The position numbers and the translations under genes are program-made. Shown piece by piece: positions 16,214-25,666 of a stretch of 64,000 nucleotides of DNA; within the stretch, counting starts at the first letter, position 1; the number at the start of each line of letters is the position of its first letter. Under the pieces are notes generated by a model. The model searched no databases. It was given only the letters and a program-made list of their open reading frames with translations, and was not told the origin of the DNA. Origin of the DNA: QAMX01 sp964515055 (GTDB lineage Bacteria > Bacillota > Clostridia > Oscillospirales > QAMX01); the NCBI GenBank assembly GCA_964515055.1, contig CAZEUG010000001.1:1-64000 (forward strand), read 5' to 3'.

Positions 16214-17869
16214 ATGCTGATTTCTAAATTCTGTGAGACACAATTTTCTTCTTATGAAGACTTCAAAAGCCGGTTCCGGATTCGTGTGCCGGAAAACTTT
16301 AACTTTGCGTATGACGTCGTGGACGAGCTGGCGCGCACCAAGCCGGATGCGCGTGCGCTGGTCTGGTGCAATGATCAGGGCGAGGAGAAAACCTTCACGT
16401 TTGCCGACATGAAAAACCTGTCCGACCGCGCCGCCAACGTTTTCACGGCGAACGGAATCCACAAGGGTGACGTCGTCATGACGCTGCTGCGCAGCAAATA
16501 TCAGTACTGGATCTGCGCTCTGGCGCTGCACAAGATCGGTGCCGTGCTCCTTCCGGCCACCCATCAGCTGATGGAAAAGGATCTGGAATACCGCTTCCGC
16601 GCCGCATCGGTTTCTGCCGTTGTGACCATCGATGCAGACCGCCTGATCAAGGCGATCAATCAGGCTCAGGAAAATGCACCCTCTCTGCGCAAAAAGTTCG
16701 TGGTTGGCCATGCGCCGGACGGCTTTATCGATTTTGACGCATCTGTAGCAGCCGCATCGGAGCATTTTGAACGCCCGACGGGCGAAAATGCCACCTGCAA
16801 TGACGACCTGATGCTGATGTATTTCACGTCGGGCACGACCGGCTTCCCGAAAATGGTCGTCCACGATTTCCGCTATCCGCTGGGCCATATCCTGACCGCG
16901 AAATTCTGGCAGAATCTGCAGCCGGGCGATCTGCATTTCACCCATGCCGATACCGGCTGGGCGAAGACCTCCTGGGGAAAAATCTACGGCCAGTGGATTT
17001 GCGAAGCGGCCATCTTTGTCTATGACTATGAAAACAAATTCAACCCGACCGACCTGCTGCGCGTCATCGAACAGCACAAGGTGACGGTTTTCTGCGCACC
17101 GCCGACGGTGTTCCGCTTCCTGATCAAGGCGGACATTGAACACTATGACCTGTCCTGCCTGCGGCACTGCTGCATCGCGGGCGAACCGCTGAACGCAGAG
17201 GTCTATTATAGATGGAAGGAACTGACAGGACTGGAGCTGCGAGAGGGCTTCGGCCAATCTGAAACCTGCGTTCTGATCGCGAACTTCCCGTGGATTGCGG
17301 CGAAGCCCGGCTCGACCGGCCGTCCGAGTCCGCACTTCAATGTCAAGCTCCTTGGGAAAGACGGGAACGAGGTTGAGCCCGGCGATGAAGGCGAAATCTG
17401 CATCGATATTTCCAAAGGCCGCCCGGCTGGTCTGACCTGCGGCTACTATCATGACCCGGACAAAACGGCAGAGATCATGTATGACGGCTGGTATCATACG
17501 GGCGACATGGCCTGGATGGATGAAGACGGATATCTCTGGTTCGTTGGCCGGGCGGACGATGTGATTAAGTCCTCCGGCTACCGGATTGGCCCGTTTGAAG
17601 TGGAAAGCGCACTGCTGGAGCATCCGAGCGTCATGGAGGCGGCCATCACGGCCGTTCCGGACAGCGAACGCGGCCAGATCGTTAAGGCGACGGTGGTTCT
17701 GGTCAAGGGGACTGTCCCGTCGGATGAACTGAAAAAGGAACTGCAGGATCACGTCAAACGGACGACCGCGCCGTACAAATATCCGCGCATCATTGAATTC
17801 GTGGACGAAATTCCGAAAACCTTCAGCGGCAAAATCAAACGTGCGGAAATCCGCAACCGCGACAAGTAA
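16214..17869 (+). CDS. AMP-forming acyl-CoA synthetase (short/medium-chain type)
   Basis: A 551-residue ANL-superfamily ligase. The phosphate loop is YFTSGTTGFPKM and the adenine region is REGFGQSE. The hinge region has GWYHTGDMAWMDEDGYLWFVG, the A8 region is SSGYRIGPFEVE, and the catalytic lysine is in KTFSGKIKR. It would activate a carboxylic acid to its acyl-CoA at the cost of ATP to AMP. Its overall pattern is closest to medium-chain/butyrate ligases (ACSM-like) rather than acetyl-CoA synthetase. The ATG at 16214 follows GAGGCGAGG. Placement under a T-box suggests its product feeds amino-acid synthesis, for example through the 2-oxoacid:ferredoxin oxidoreductase encoded at 55482-58070; that link is inference. 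No signal peptide is present. Confidence 0.88.
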   Translation: MLISKFCETQFSSYEDFKSRFRIRVPENFNFAYDVVDELARTKPDARALVWCNDQGEEKTFTFADMKNLSDRAANVFTANGIHKGDVVMTLLRSKYQYWICALALHKIGAVLLPATHQLMEKDLEYRFRAASVSAVVTIDADRLIKAINQAQENAPSLRKKFVVGHAPDGFIDFDASVAAASEHFERPTGENATCNDDLMLMYFTSGTTGFPKMVVHDFRYPLGHILTAKFWQNLQPGDLHFTHADTGWAKTSWGKIYGQWICEAAIFVYDYENKFNPTDLLRVIEQHKVTVFCAPPTVFRFLIKADIEHYDLSCLRHCCIAGEPLNAEVYYRWKELTGLELREGFGQSETCVLIANFPWIAAKPGSTGRPSPHFNVKLLGKDGNEVEPGDEGEICIDISKGRPAGLTCGYYHDPDKTAEIMYDGWYHTGDMAWMDEDGYLWFVGRADDVIKSSGYRIGPFEVESALLEHPSVMEAAITAVPDSERGQIVKATVVLVKGTVPSDELKKELQDHVKRTTAPYKYPRIIEFVDEIPKTFSGKIKRAEIRNRDK

Positions 17870-18192
17870 CCGATGAAAATACAGTCAGGATACTGTCGAG
17901 AAAGCAATATTACAATGAGTAATAGCAACTTCCGAAAATTGTGCAATTTGACGAAGTAACCCGAAAACGAACGGAGGTACGTACCACGCAGGACGGAACC
18001 TCCGTTCACTTTTTCAGCTCGTTGGAGGAGCGGAACGACGAAAAACGGGCATCCTGCCGAGCAGAGATGCGATCCGATCATATATAGGCAAAACGATGAA
18101 TACAATGACTGAAAAAGCGGTCTTGCTCGGTGAAAATCGCCAACAATTTCAAAGTTCACAAAACTTTAATGCGCGGACAGGCGCTTCAGCAC
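17870..18192. other. Intergenic region
   Basis: No gene is supported here. It contains one terminator (17969-18014). I recognise nothing in 18015-18192; short frames on both strands lack ribosome sites. Confidence 0.6.
17969..18014 (+). terminator. Probable terminator of the T-box operon
   Basis: A 10-bp perfect stem GAACGGAGGT / ACCTCCGTTC with a 19-base loop, followed by ACTTTTT. Confidence 0.7.
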
Positions 18193-18221
18193 TTGACAAA
18201 ATGCCTGAAATAAAATATCAT
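18193..18221 (+). promoter_or_regulatory. Strong promoter of the large sugar-transport operon
   Basis: TTGACA (18193-18198), a 17-base spacer and TATCAT (18216-18221). No second promoter is evident until 30693, so it probably drives all eight genes at 18449-30603. Confidence 0.9.
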
Positions 18222-18298
18222 ATAGGTAGAGTCTATTGGGCTATTTTACGATGAAGTGTCGAAAAAACCGGCATTTATGCAGAAAAGAAGATGCTTTG

Positions 18299-18334
18299 GG
18301 AGGTTTGCACTTGTTTCCGCGAGTGTAATCTTCC
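18299..18334 (+). promoter_or_regulatory. Long hairpin in the 5' leader of the sugar-transport operon
   Basis: Arms of 15 bases (18299-18313 and 18320-18334) pair with one mismatch and three G-U pairs around a 6-base loop. It lies in a leader of about 220 bases. There is no immediate T run, although TTTTTT occurs about 10 bases later, so it may be a weak attenuator, an mRNA-stability element or a regulator site. I do not recognise a riboswitch class. Confidence 0.55.
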
Positions 18335-18448
18335 AAATTGTATGCTTTTTTGGATAGTGCAAAATACACAAACGCATGGCGCACGGTGGCCGGACGATCC
18401 CATCGCAAAAAGTTCCAGGAAGAATCCTGTTAAGGAAAGGGTGGTAGC

Positions 18449-21400
18449 ATGCGAAGGTTGACCAGAAACGGCGGAAGCCGGAACCACTTCGCAAAAGCGG
18501 GCAGATCTCTCAAACGAAGCGTAGAAGTGCTGCTCGCTGCGGTCATGCTGATGTCTGTCATGACGGGCGCTTTGGCGTCCTATGCAGATGAGACTGGGGA
18601 AATTGCAGCAGTCGATAAAACTGCAACCTCAAGCAACTTCAAAGAAGGCTCCTACAGCGCATATATGGCGAAGCACGCCGACAAACCCCTGTATCAGGGC
18701 GCGGATATTATCATTCCGGCGGCGGACTACACCGACACCAATACAAACATCTCCGTTTTTGAAATGTATGAAGGTGTGCAGAACGCTGTGCTCATGAAAG
18801 AGAAATCCGCAGAACAGGAAGATGCGGAGAGCGCGGAAGCCGACAATGCCGAAAACCAGGAACTGGTCGATTATCCGAAGGCCTACATCGACTACAAAGT
18901 CACCGTTCCGGAATCGGCTCTGTATGAAATCTACTTCAAGTATTATCCGATCGAAGGCAAAAACTCCGACATCGAACGTGAAATCATGATCGATGGCGAG
19001 TACCCCTTCCAGGAAGCGACCTACCTCGCTTTCAGCCGGATCTTCCGGGATACGGAAGCCGTGGGTACCGTTTTTGATACCGCCGGCAACGAGATTCGCC
19101 CCAACACGGAAGAATCGCCGGAATGGACCATCAAATACCTGAACGATGACCGCGGCTACTACTTCGATTCCTTCCGCTTCTATCTGGAAGCCGGTGAGCA
19201 TGAGATCCGTCTGCTCTCCGTGAGAGAACCGATGCTCCTTGCAGAAATTGGCCTCGGCGTGGCGGATGAGCTGCCGACCTACGCGGAAGTTAAAGCCGAA
19301 TACGAAGCCAAGGGCTACAAGGAAACAAGCGGCAAGACTGTGAAGATCGAAGCGGAAGCTACGAATGAGAAGAGTGCTTCTTCCATTTATCCGTATCACA
19401 GCCGCGCATCCGTCAGCACAACCGGTGTGAACGGCAAGTTCACCTATGACCATACACAGGTCAACGTCATCGGTGGTGACCGCTGGGCAACCGCCGGTCA
19501 GTGGATTTCCTGGACGATCACCGTTCCGGAAACCGGCCTGTACCGGATCAGCGCACGTGGCCGCCAGAACGTGAACAAGAGTATGTCCTCTGGCCGCTGC
19601 CTCATGATCGACGGGGAAGTGCCCTTCGCAGAAGCGGAAAACTGTGAATTCTTCTACGATGCAGACTTTACGATGTACACGCTGGGCGATGCCGAAGTCG
19701 GCGAACCCTTCCTCTTCTATTTTGAAGCGGATCGCGAATACACCATGACCCTCAAGGTCACGCTGGGTAGCATTGAAGAGCTGGCCCGTCGTCTGGATGA
19801 CTCTGTCACCGAACTGATGACGGTCTACCGCCGCCTCCTGATGCTGATCGGCGCGTCCCCGGATAAGGAACGCGACTACGACTTCAAAAAGGTCATGCCG
19901 AATGAGCTGGAAGCGATGGCCGTGCAGGCAGACGTTCTGATGGATATCATGAACGATATGTTCGAAGTCACCGGTGAACGCAACTCCAACATGGCCATTC
20001 TGGAACGGACAGCCAAGCGTCTGAGAACCATGTCTGAGAGAGACATTACCATTGCCAAAAACTTCAGCCAGTTCAAGAGCGATATCTCCGCCATTTCGAA
20101 CTGGATTCTCGAGCTCAACAGCCAGCCGCTGGAGCTGGACTACTTCCTGGTGACCTCGCCGGATGTCAAGCTCCCGAAGGCCAATGCCGGCTTCTTTGCC
20201 GGCATCGGACATGAGCTGCGGCTCTTTATCTCCTCGTTCACAACCGACTATACCTCCGTCGGCGCGGAAGTCTCCGCGGATGACGCGGTTACGGTCTGGT
20301 TTGCCCCGACCAGCGCGGCCGGACAGGTCGTCGGCGGTGGCCGTGAACAGGCGCAGATCCTGAAGCAGATGATCGAAGATGATTTCTCGGTTCAGCACCC
20401 GGATATCGCGGTCAACCTGCAGCTGATCGACCTGAACGCCCTGCTGCCTGCAACGCTGGCCGGAAAAGGCCCGGACGTTGCCCTTCAGGTTTCGGGTACC
20501 ACACCGGTTCAGTACGCCATGCGTGGCGCCGTTGTTGACCTGGCTGAGTTCGATGACTATGAAGAAGTCTCGAAACGCTTCTTTGCCAGCTCACTGGTTC
20601 AGTTCCAGTATCTGGACGGCGTCTATGCACTGCCTGAAACACAGACCTATCAGGTCATGTTCTACAGAACCGATATTATGGATGAACTCGGACTGGACGT
20701 TCCGAAAACGTGGGCTGACGTCTACGACATCATTCCGGAGCTTCAGAACAACAACATGAACTTCGGCTTCTCGGCCGTTACGACCAACTACTATACGCTC
20801 CTGTATCAGAACGGCGGCAGTGTCTACCGCGGTGAAGGCGATACGCTCGGCTATGCCACCAACCTCGATTCGACAACGGCCATCGATTCGTTCATCTCCT
20901 ATGTGGATCTCTATAGAAGCTATAAGCTCGAAGTCACCATCGACTTCCAGAACCGCTTCAGAAACGGCGAAGTGCCGATCGGTATCGCCGACTTCACAAC
21001 GGTGAACGCACTGAGCGTCACGGCTCCGGAAATCCGCGGCCTGTGGAGCTTCGCTCTGATTCCGGGTACGGAACGCATTGATGAAAATGGCAACACCTTC
21101 GTCGACCACTCTGTCGCCTCCAGCGGCAATGGCTCCATCATCCTGAAGAAGTCGAAAAATCCGGAAGACGCCTGGGAATTCCTGAAATGGTGGACATCCG
21201 ACTCCGCGCAGACTCGTTACTGCCTCGAAGTCGAAGCAACCATGGGTGAAGCCGCCCGTATCCCGTCGGCCAACATCAACGTTATGTACAGCCAGGCCTG
21301 GACAACCGATGAGTATAAGTTGCTCATGACCCAGCGCTCCTGGGCAAAGGGTATTCCGGAGGTTCCGGGTGGATACTACACCACACGGCACATCGACAAT

Positions 21401-21544
21401 GCCTTTAACCGTACCTACGCGGATCAGACGGATCCGAGAGAAACCCTGCTCGACTATATTGACGACATCAATTCTGAGCTGACCAAGAAACGTTCAGAAA
21501 TGGGAATCATTACAGCCGACGAAATTACTGAGATTACTGATTAA
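18449..21544 (+). CDS. Giant extracellular solute-binding protein with N-terminal beta-sandwich modules
   Basis: A 1031-residue exported protein, more than twice the usual length of a sugar-binding protein. The signal segment is at about 26-45 (VEVLLAAVMLMSVMTGALA). Two carbohydrate-binding-module-like beta-sandwiches follow (about 140-280 and 295-445). They share the pattern VTVPESALYEIYFKYY / ITVPETGLYRISARGR and an IDGEYPF / IDGEVPF strand. A helical linker (about 450-600) then leads to a family-1 solute-binding fold (about 612-1010; VTVWFAPTSAAG, GKGPDVALQ, YALPETQTYQVMFYRTDIMD, WEFLKWWTS). There is no lipobox, so it may be anchored by its N-terminus. It is first in the operon, 14 bases before the first permease. 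The ligand is probably a complex glycan. The ATG at 18449 follows AAGGAAAGGGTGG. Confidence 0.87.
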   Translation: MRRLTRNGGSRNHFAKAGRSLKRSVEVLLAAVMLMSVMTGALASYADETGEIAAVDKTATSSNFKEGSYSAYMAKHADKPLYQGADIIIPAADYTDTNTNISVFEMYEGVQNAVLMKEKSAEQEDAESAEADNAENQELVDYPKAYIDYKVTVPESALYEIYFKYYPIEGKNSDIEREIMIDGEYPFQEATYLAFSRIFRDTEAVGTVFDTAGNEIRPNTEESPEWTIKYLNDDRGYYFDSFRFYLEAGEHEIRLLSVREPMLLAEIGLGVADELPTYAEVKAEYEAKGYKETSGKTVKIEAEATNEKSASSIYPYHSRASVSTTGVNGKFTYDHTQVNVIGGDRWATAGQWISWTITVPETGLYRISARGRQNVNKSMSSGRCLMIDGEVPFAEAENCEFFYDADFTMYTLGDAEVGEPFLFYFEADREYTMTLKVTLGSIEELARRLDDSVTELMTVYRRLLMLIGASPDKERDYDFKKVMPNELEAMAVQADVLMDIMNDMFEVTGERNSNMAILERTAKRLRTMSERDITIAKNFSQFKSDISAISNWILELNSQPLELDYFLVTSPDVKLPKANAGFFAGIGHELRLFISSFTTDYTSVGAEVSADDAVTVWFAPTSAAGQVVGGGREQAQILKQMIEDDFSVQHPDIAVNLQLIDLNALLPATLAGKGPDVALQVSGTTPVQYAMRGAVVDLAEFDDYEEVSKRFFASSLVQFQYLDGVYALPETQTYQVMFYRTDIMDELGLDVPKTWADVYDIIPELQNNNMNFGFSAVTTNYYTLLYQNGGSVYRGEGDTLGYATNLDSTTAIDSFISYVDLYRSYKLEVTIDFQNRFRNGEVPIGIADFTTVNALSVTAPEIRGLWSFALIPGTERIDENGNTFVDHSVASSGNGSIILKKSKNPEDAWEFLKWWTSDSAQTRYCLEVEATMGEAARIPSANINVMYSQAWTTDEYKLLMTQRSWAKGIPEVPGGYYTTRHIDNAFNRTYADQTDPRETLLDYIDDINSELTKKRSEMGIITADEITEITD

Positions 21545-21558
21545 AGGAGGACGAGTCC

Positions 21559-22524
21559 TTGGCTGAAATCAATAAGACGGCAGACGTTGTGCCGGCGCGG
21601 AATACCGCGTGGCAGAACATTTGCAAGTATTTCCGGTTTAAGTTCGGGGAGATGAAGAAGGCTCGTACATATTACCTCTTCCTCCTTCCGTACGCACTGA
21701 TCTTCACGGTCTTCACGGTCATTCCTGTTGTCGTGTCGGTCGCTCTCAGCTTCACGTCGTTCAATATGATCCAGTCTCCGCGCTTCATATTCATCGACAA
21801 CTACTATCAGCTCTTCATGGTCGATGACCTGTTCCTGACCGCGATCAAAAACACACTGGTCTTTTCGGTCATCACTGGCCCGATCGGCTACATGATGTGC
21901 CTGGGCTTCGCCTGGCTCGTCAATGAGCTGCCGCCGAAGGTTCGTTCCGTTATGACGCTGCTCTTCTACGCACCGGCCATCTCCGGTAACAGCTACGTCA
22001 TCTTCTCCTTCATCTTCTCATCCGATGAATACGGCTTCCTGAACTCCCGGTTGATGAACTGGGGCTTCATCAATGAAGCGATTACATGGCTGAAAGACGA
22101 AGACACGATCCCCGGCTGTATCATCGTGGTTATCCTGTGGCTGTCGCTCGGTACCGGCTTCCTGTCCCTGATCGCTGGCTTCCAGGGTGTTGACCGCGAA
22201 CTGTACGAGGCAGGCGCCATCGACGGGATCCGCAACCGTTGGCAGGAGCTGTGGTTCATCACCCTGCCGTCCATGAAGGATCACCTGATGTTCGCCGCTG
22301 TTATGACCATCACCGGCTCCTTTGGTATGGGCGCAGTCATTACCAACCTGGTCGGCTTCCCGAGCCCGAACTATTCGGCACACACCATCGTCCACCATCT
22401 GGAGGACTACGGGAATACACGATTTGAAATGGGCTATGCATCGGCCATCGCAACATTGCTCTTTATCCTGATGGTCGCCTGCAACCAGCTTGTTCAGAAG
22501 CTGCTCAGAAAGGTAGGGTCCTGA
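21559..22524 (+). CDS. CUT1-type sugar ABC permease (pair 1, MalF-like)
   Basis: A 321-residue permease with about six membrane segments, beginning YYLFLLPYALIFTVFTVIP after a cytoplasmic tail of about 35 residues. The ATPase-contact EAA loop reads YEAGAIDGIRNRWQELWFIT. The start is TTG 21559 with AAAGGAGG 8 bases upstream; no ATG lies near. It should pair with the next gene, two bases downstream, and receive cargo from the solute-binding protein encoded just before. There is no ATPase gene in this operon, so a shared MsmX-type ATPase from elsewhere is expected. Confidence 0.92.
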   Translation: MAEINKTADVVPARNTAWQNICKYFRFKFGEMKKARTYYLFLLPYALIFTVFTVIPVVVSVALSFTSFNMIQSPRFIFIDNYYQLFMVDDLFLTAIKNTLVFSVITGPIGYMMCLGFAWLVNELPPKVRSVMTLLFYAPAISGNSYVIFSFIFSSDEYGFLNSRLMNWGFINEAITWLKDEDTIPGCIIVVILWLSLGTGFLSLIAGFQGVDRELYEAGAIDGIRNRWQELWFITLPSMKDHLMFAAVMTITGSFGMGAVITNLVGFPSPNYSAHTIVHHLEDYGNTRFEMGYASAIATLLFILMVACNQLVQKLLRKVGS

Positions 22525-22526
22525 TT

Positions 22527-23423
22527 ATGGAAAGACTGGAAAAGCCAAAGAAGCGCTTCCACTTCTTTAAATCCAAAGCGGGTAACCGTGTCAACCGGTC
22601 GCTCTCCGGCGACCTTGGGATTATCATCCTTCTGTGCGTTTTTGCCGTGATTATGGCAATCCCACTGTACTACGCCATCATTCAGTCGTTGAAACCGCTG
22701 AACGAACTGTACATTTTCCCGCCGAGAATGTACGTTTCCGTTCCCACCATGGATAACTACGCGGAACTCTTCCGCCTGATGTCCAGCTCCTGGGTCCCGT
22801 TCAGCCGCTACATTTTCAACACTGTCATGATCACCGTTGTCGGTACATTCGGCCATATCATCCTCGCATCCATGGCCGCATATCCGCTGGCAAAATACAA
22901 ATTCCCCGGCAGCGTGGCCTTCTCAAAAATGGTTCGCTTCGCCCTGATGTTCAACGGCACGGTTTTGACCATTCCGTCCTACATCATCATGGCAAAGCTG
23001 GGCTGGATCGATACCTACATGTCTGTCATCGTTCCGGCATTTGGTTCACAGCTCGGTCTGTACCTGATGCAGAACTTCATGGCAGACCTGCATGACGCAC
23101 TCTTCGATGCCGCGAAAATCGACGGCGCCAAGGAAGGCACCATCTTCTGGAAAATCGTCATGCCGAACGTCAAGTCCGGCTGGCTGACCCTGATGATCTT
23201 CTCGGTGCAGTCCCTCTGGAATACCAACAACGGAATGTACATCTACAGCGAACCGCTGAAAACCATGCCGTACGCAATCAGCCAGATTACAAGCGGCGGT
23301 TATGCCCGCGCAGGCGCAGCCTCGGCCGGTGTCGTCGTCATGATGCTCGTTCCGATCATCGTGTTCATTATTTCGCAGAGCAACATCCTTGAAACCATGC
23401 AGAAGTCTGGTATTAAAGAATAA
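22527..23423 (+). CDS. CUT1-type sugar ABC permease (pair 1, MalG-like)
   Basis: A 298-residue permease with six membrane segments (first at about 30-50, IIILLCVFAVIMAIPLYY) and the EAA loop LFDAAKIDGAKEGTIFWKIV. It ends in a short basic/acidic tail (QKSGIKE). It starts two bases after the previous permease, indicating coupled translation and an obligate heterodimer. The periplasmic-side loop EAYPLAKYKFPG-like stretch (AAYPLAKYKFPG) is typical of MalG-type subunits. Confidence 0.92.
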   Translation: MERLEKPKKRFHFFKSKAGNRVNRSLSGDLGIIILLCVFAVIMAIPLYYAIIQSLKPLNELYIFPPRMYVSVPTMDNYAELFRLMSSSWVPFSRYIFNTVMITVVGTFGHIILASMAAYPLAKYKFPGSVAFSKMVRFALMFNGTVLTIPSYIIMAKLGWIDTYMSVIVPAFGSQLGLYLMQNFMADLHDALFDAAKIDGAKEGTIFWKIVMPNVKSGWLTLMIFSVQSLWNTNNGMYIYSEPLKTMPYAISQITSGGYARAGAASAGVVVMMLVPIIVFIISQSNILETMQKSGIKE

Positions 23424-23440
23424 AAGGAGGTCGAGTCCGA

Positions 23441-25015
23441 ATGCGGAAAAGAATTGTTGCAGCGATCCTGCTGCTGCTGCTTTTCACGGCACAGGCAGTG
23501 TCGGTCTTGGCCGCACCGCCATCCAGATCCTATACGTATAACACGAACGCACTCCCGGTCGCATCTCCGAACCCGTATACCTTCACTGGCGATATCGACG
23601 GTGTCAGCTACGGTATCGGCAAATTCTCGGAACCGGAAGACTTCGTGGTCGATTCAGAGAACTTCATCTATCTGCTGGATTCCGGCAATAAACGGATCGT
23701 CGTCTTTAACGGAGACATGGAGCTTGTCCGCGTGATTTCCGATATCTCCTACAAAGGCGAACAGATTACGATGAAAGCCCCGACGGCTCTCTACATCTAT
23801 GAATTCTTCGACAGCAAGCTCCTCTACATCGCCGATACGGAAAACAGCCGGATTTTCAGAATTGATCTGAAAGAACAGCTCCACGGCGAAGTCGATGTGG
23901 ATGCACCCGCCGAAGTCGATAAGATGTATGGCAAACCGTCCATTGACATCATCGCTGCCGATACCCCGTACTATCCGACCAAGTTCATTGTTGACCGTGC
24001 AGAACGCATCTTTGTCCTCGGTCGAACCATCAACCGTGGTATCATCAAGCTGACGAAGGACGGCGCTTTTGACTCCTTCTTCGGCGCACCGGATGTCTCC
24101 TATTCGCTGACTGAAAAAATCTGGCGTATGCTTTCCACCCAGGAACAGCTCGACAAGAGCTATAAGTTCGTTCCGACCGAATATTCCAATATCGCGCAGG
24201 ACTCCCGCGGCTTTACTTATGTAACGCTGAACGCCATTTCGCGTGCGAAGCTCTATAAGACGTTCTTCACGGAAATTGATGACGACGTCCGTAAGGACAA
24301 CGCCGTCGTCAAGAAGCTCGCTGCCGACGGTACGGATATTCTGGTTCGCCACGGCTACTTCCCGCCGGTTGGTGATATCTCGATTTACAACCCCAACGCG
24401 GTGGAAGCGGTTCTGGCCGGTATGTCCTCGTTCGTCGATGTCTGCATCAACGACTATGACGTCTACACCATCATCGACGATATGCGCTGCAAGGTTTTCA
24501 CCTACGACAATGAAGGCAACCTCCTCTTTGTATTCGGTGGCTCCGGCACGCAGGACGGCACCTTCCAGAAGCCGGTCGCAGTTTCCTACTTCAAGGAAAA
24601 TCAGATTGCAATTCTTGATAAGCGCACTGCCTCCATTTCCTTCTTCAAGCCGACAGACTACGGTATGACCATTCTGGCCGCCGTTGAATCCTACCAGGAC
24701 GGCGAATACGAGAAGTCGGAAGAGTTGTGGAGCCGTGTACTTGAAATGAACTCCAATATGACCCAGGCGTACAGCGGTGCCGGTAAGTCGCTGCTTCGCG
24801 CTGGCGAATATAAGAGAGCAATGGAGTATTTCCGGATTTCCAAGAACAAAGAGTATTACTCCAAGGCACTGGAACAGTACATCGGGCAAATCATCAGTGA
24901 TAAATTCACCTACATTTTCCTGATTCTGGTTCTCTGGTACCTGATTGCCAAGATCTGGAAGCTGATCAAGAGATTCAGACGATTCCTCCGTGAAGGCGTA
25001 AAAAAGGTGGTGTAA
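23441..25015 (+). CDS. Exported NHL-type beta-propeller with TPR and C-terminal membrane anchor
   Basis: A 524-residue protein. The signal peptide is at 1-24 (ILLLLLFTAQAVSVLA). A beta-propeller of NHL/gluconolactonase-like blades follows (about 50-410). Repeated motifs include EDFVVDSENFIYLLDSGNKR, LYIADTENSRIFRID and YDNEGNLLFVFGGSG. Two TPR-like helical hairpins come next (about 415-480; YQDGEYEKSEELWSRVLEMN, LLRAGEYKRAMEYF). A single membrane segment near 487-507 (YIFLILVLWYLIAKIW) leads to a basic cytoplasmic tail. The propeller and TPR are therefore outside, tethered to the membrane. A scaffold or glycan-recognition role beside the transporter is plausible; no catalytic residues are evident. 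The ATG at 23441 follows AAAAGGAGG. Confidence 0.85.
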   Translation: MRKRIVAAILLLLLFTAQAVSVLAAPPSRSYTYNTNALPVASPNPYTFTGDIDGVSYGIGKFSEPEDFVVDSENFIYLLDSGNKRIVVFNGDMELVRVISDISYKGEQITMKAPTALYIYEFFDSKLLYIADTENSRIFRIDLKEQLHGEVDVDAPAEVDKMYGKPSIDIIAADTPYYPTKFIVDRAERIFVLGRTINRGIIKLTKDGAFDSFFGAPDVSYSLTEKIWRMLSTQEQLDKSYKFVPTEYSNIAQDSRGFTYVTLNAISRAKLYKTFFTEIDDDVRKDNAVVKKLAADGTDILVRHGYFPPVGDISIYNPNAVEAVLAGMSSFVDVCINDYDVYTIIDDMRCKVFTYDNEGNLLFVFGGSGTQDGTFQKPVAVSYFKENQIAILDKRTASISFFKPTDYGMTILAAVESYQDGEYEKSEELWSRVLEMNSNMTQAYSGAGKSLLRAGEYKRAMEYFRISKNKEYYSKALEQYIGQIISDKFTYIFLILVLWYLIAKIWKLIKRFRRFLREGVKKVV

Positions 25016-25018
25016 AAG

Positions 25019-25651
25019 ATGGCAGAGCTTTGGAAACAGTTGCGCTATACGTCCCATGTCATGTTCCATCCTTTTGACGGTTTCTGGGATTTGAAGCATG
25101 AACATCGTGGCAGCATGAAGGCAGCCATCGTACTGATTGCGATGCTTGTCATCAATTCAATCCTCGGTACACAGTTCACGGGATTCCTGTATAACCCGAA
25201 CTACGATGGCGTCAGCCTGAACGTGTTCAGCCACTTTACGTCCGTCGTCGGCACATTCCTCCTGTGGTGTGTCTCCAACTGGTGTCTGACCACCCTCATG
25301 GATGGCGAAGGCAGCTTCAAAGACATTGTTATGGTCAGCGCCTACGCATTGGCTCCGCTGTTCGTGATCAACATCCCGCTGACCTTCATCAGCAACATCA
25401 TGCCGCTGGACTATGAAGCGTTCTACAATATCATTAGTAATATTTCGGTTCTCTGGGCGGGCTTCCTGATGCTTTCGGGTCTGATGGTTGTCCACCAGTA
25501 TTCCCTGGGCAAGACGCTGTTGACAGCCGTGTTGATCGTAGTCGGTATGGCAGTCATCGTCTTCCTTGGACTGTTGTTCTTCAACCTGATTTCTCAGTTG
25601 ATCAGCTTTGTTGTCGAAATCTACTGGGAACTTTCGCTCAGATACTTCTAA
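25019..25651 (+). CDS. YIP1-family-like membrane protein
   Basis: A 210-residue protein with a cytoplasmic N-terminal segment of about 35 residues containing HPFDGFWDLKHEHRGS, then five or six membrane segments (for example AAIVLIAMLVINSIL, FLLWCVSNWCLTTLMDGEG, YALAPLFVINIPL). The pattern of a short motif HPFDGFxxLK plus a polytopic core is typical of bacterial YIP1-like proteins; their function is unknown. It starts 4 bases after the propeller gene, so the two are probably translated together and may interact in the membrane. Confidence 0.82.
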   Translation: MAELWKQLRYTSHVMFHPFDGFWDLKHEHRGSMKAAIVLIAMLVINSILGTQFTGFLYNPNYDGVSLNVFSHFTSVVGTFLLWCVSNWCLTTLMDGEGSFKDIVMVSAYALAPLFVINIPLTFISNIMPLDYEAFYNIISNISVLWAGFLMLSGLMVVHQYSLGKTLLTAVLIVVGMAVIVFLGLLFFNLISQLISFVVEIYWELSLRYF

Positions 25652-25666
25652 AGGGGAGGTGCTTGG

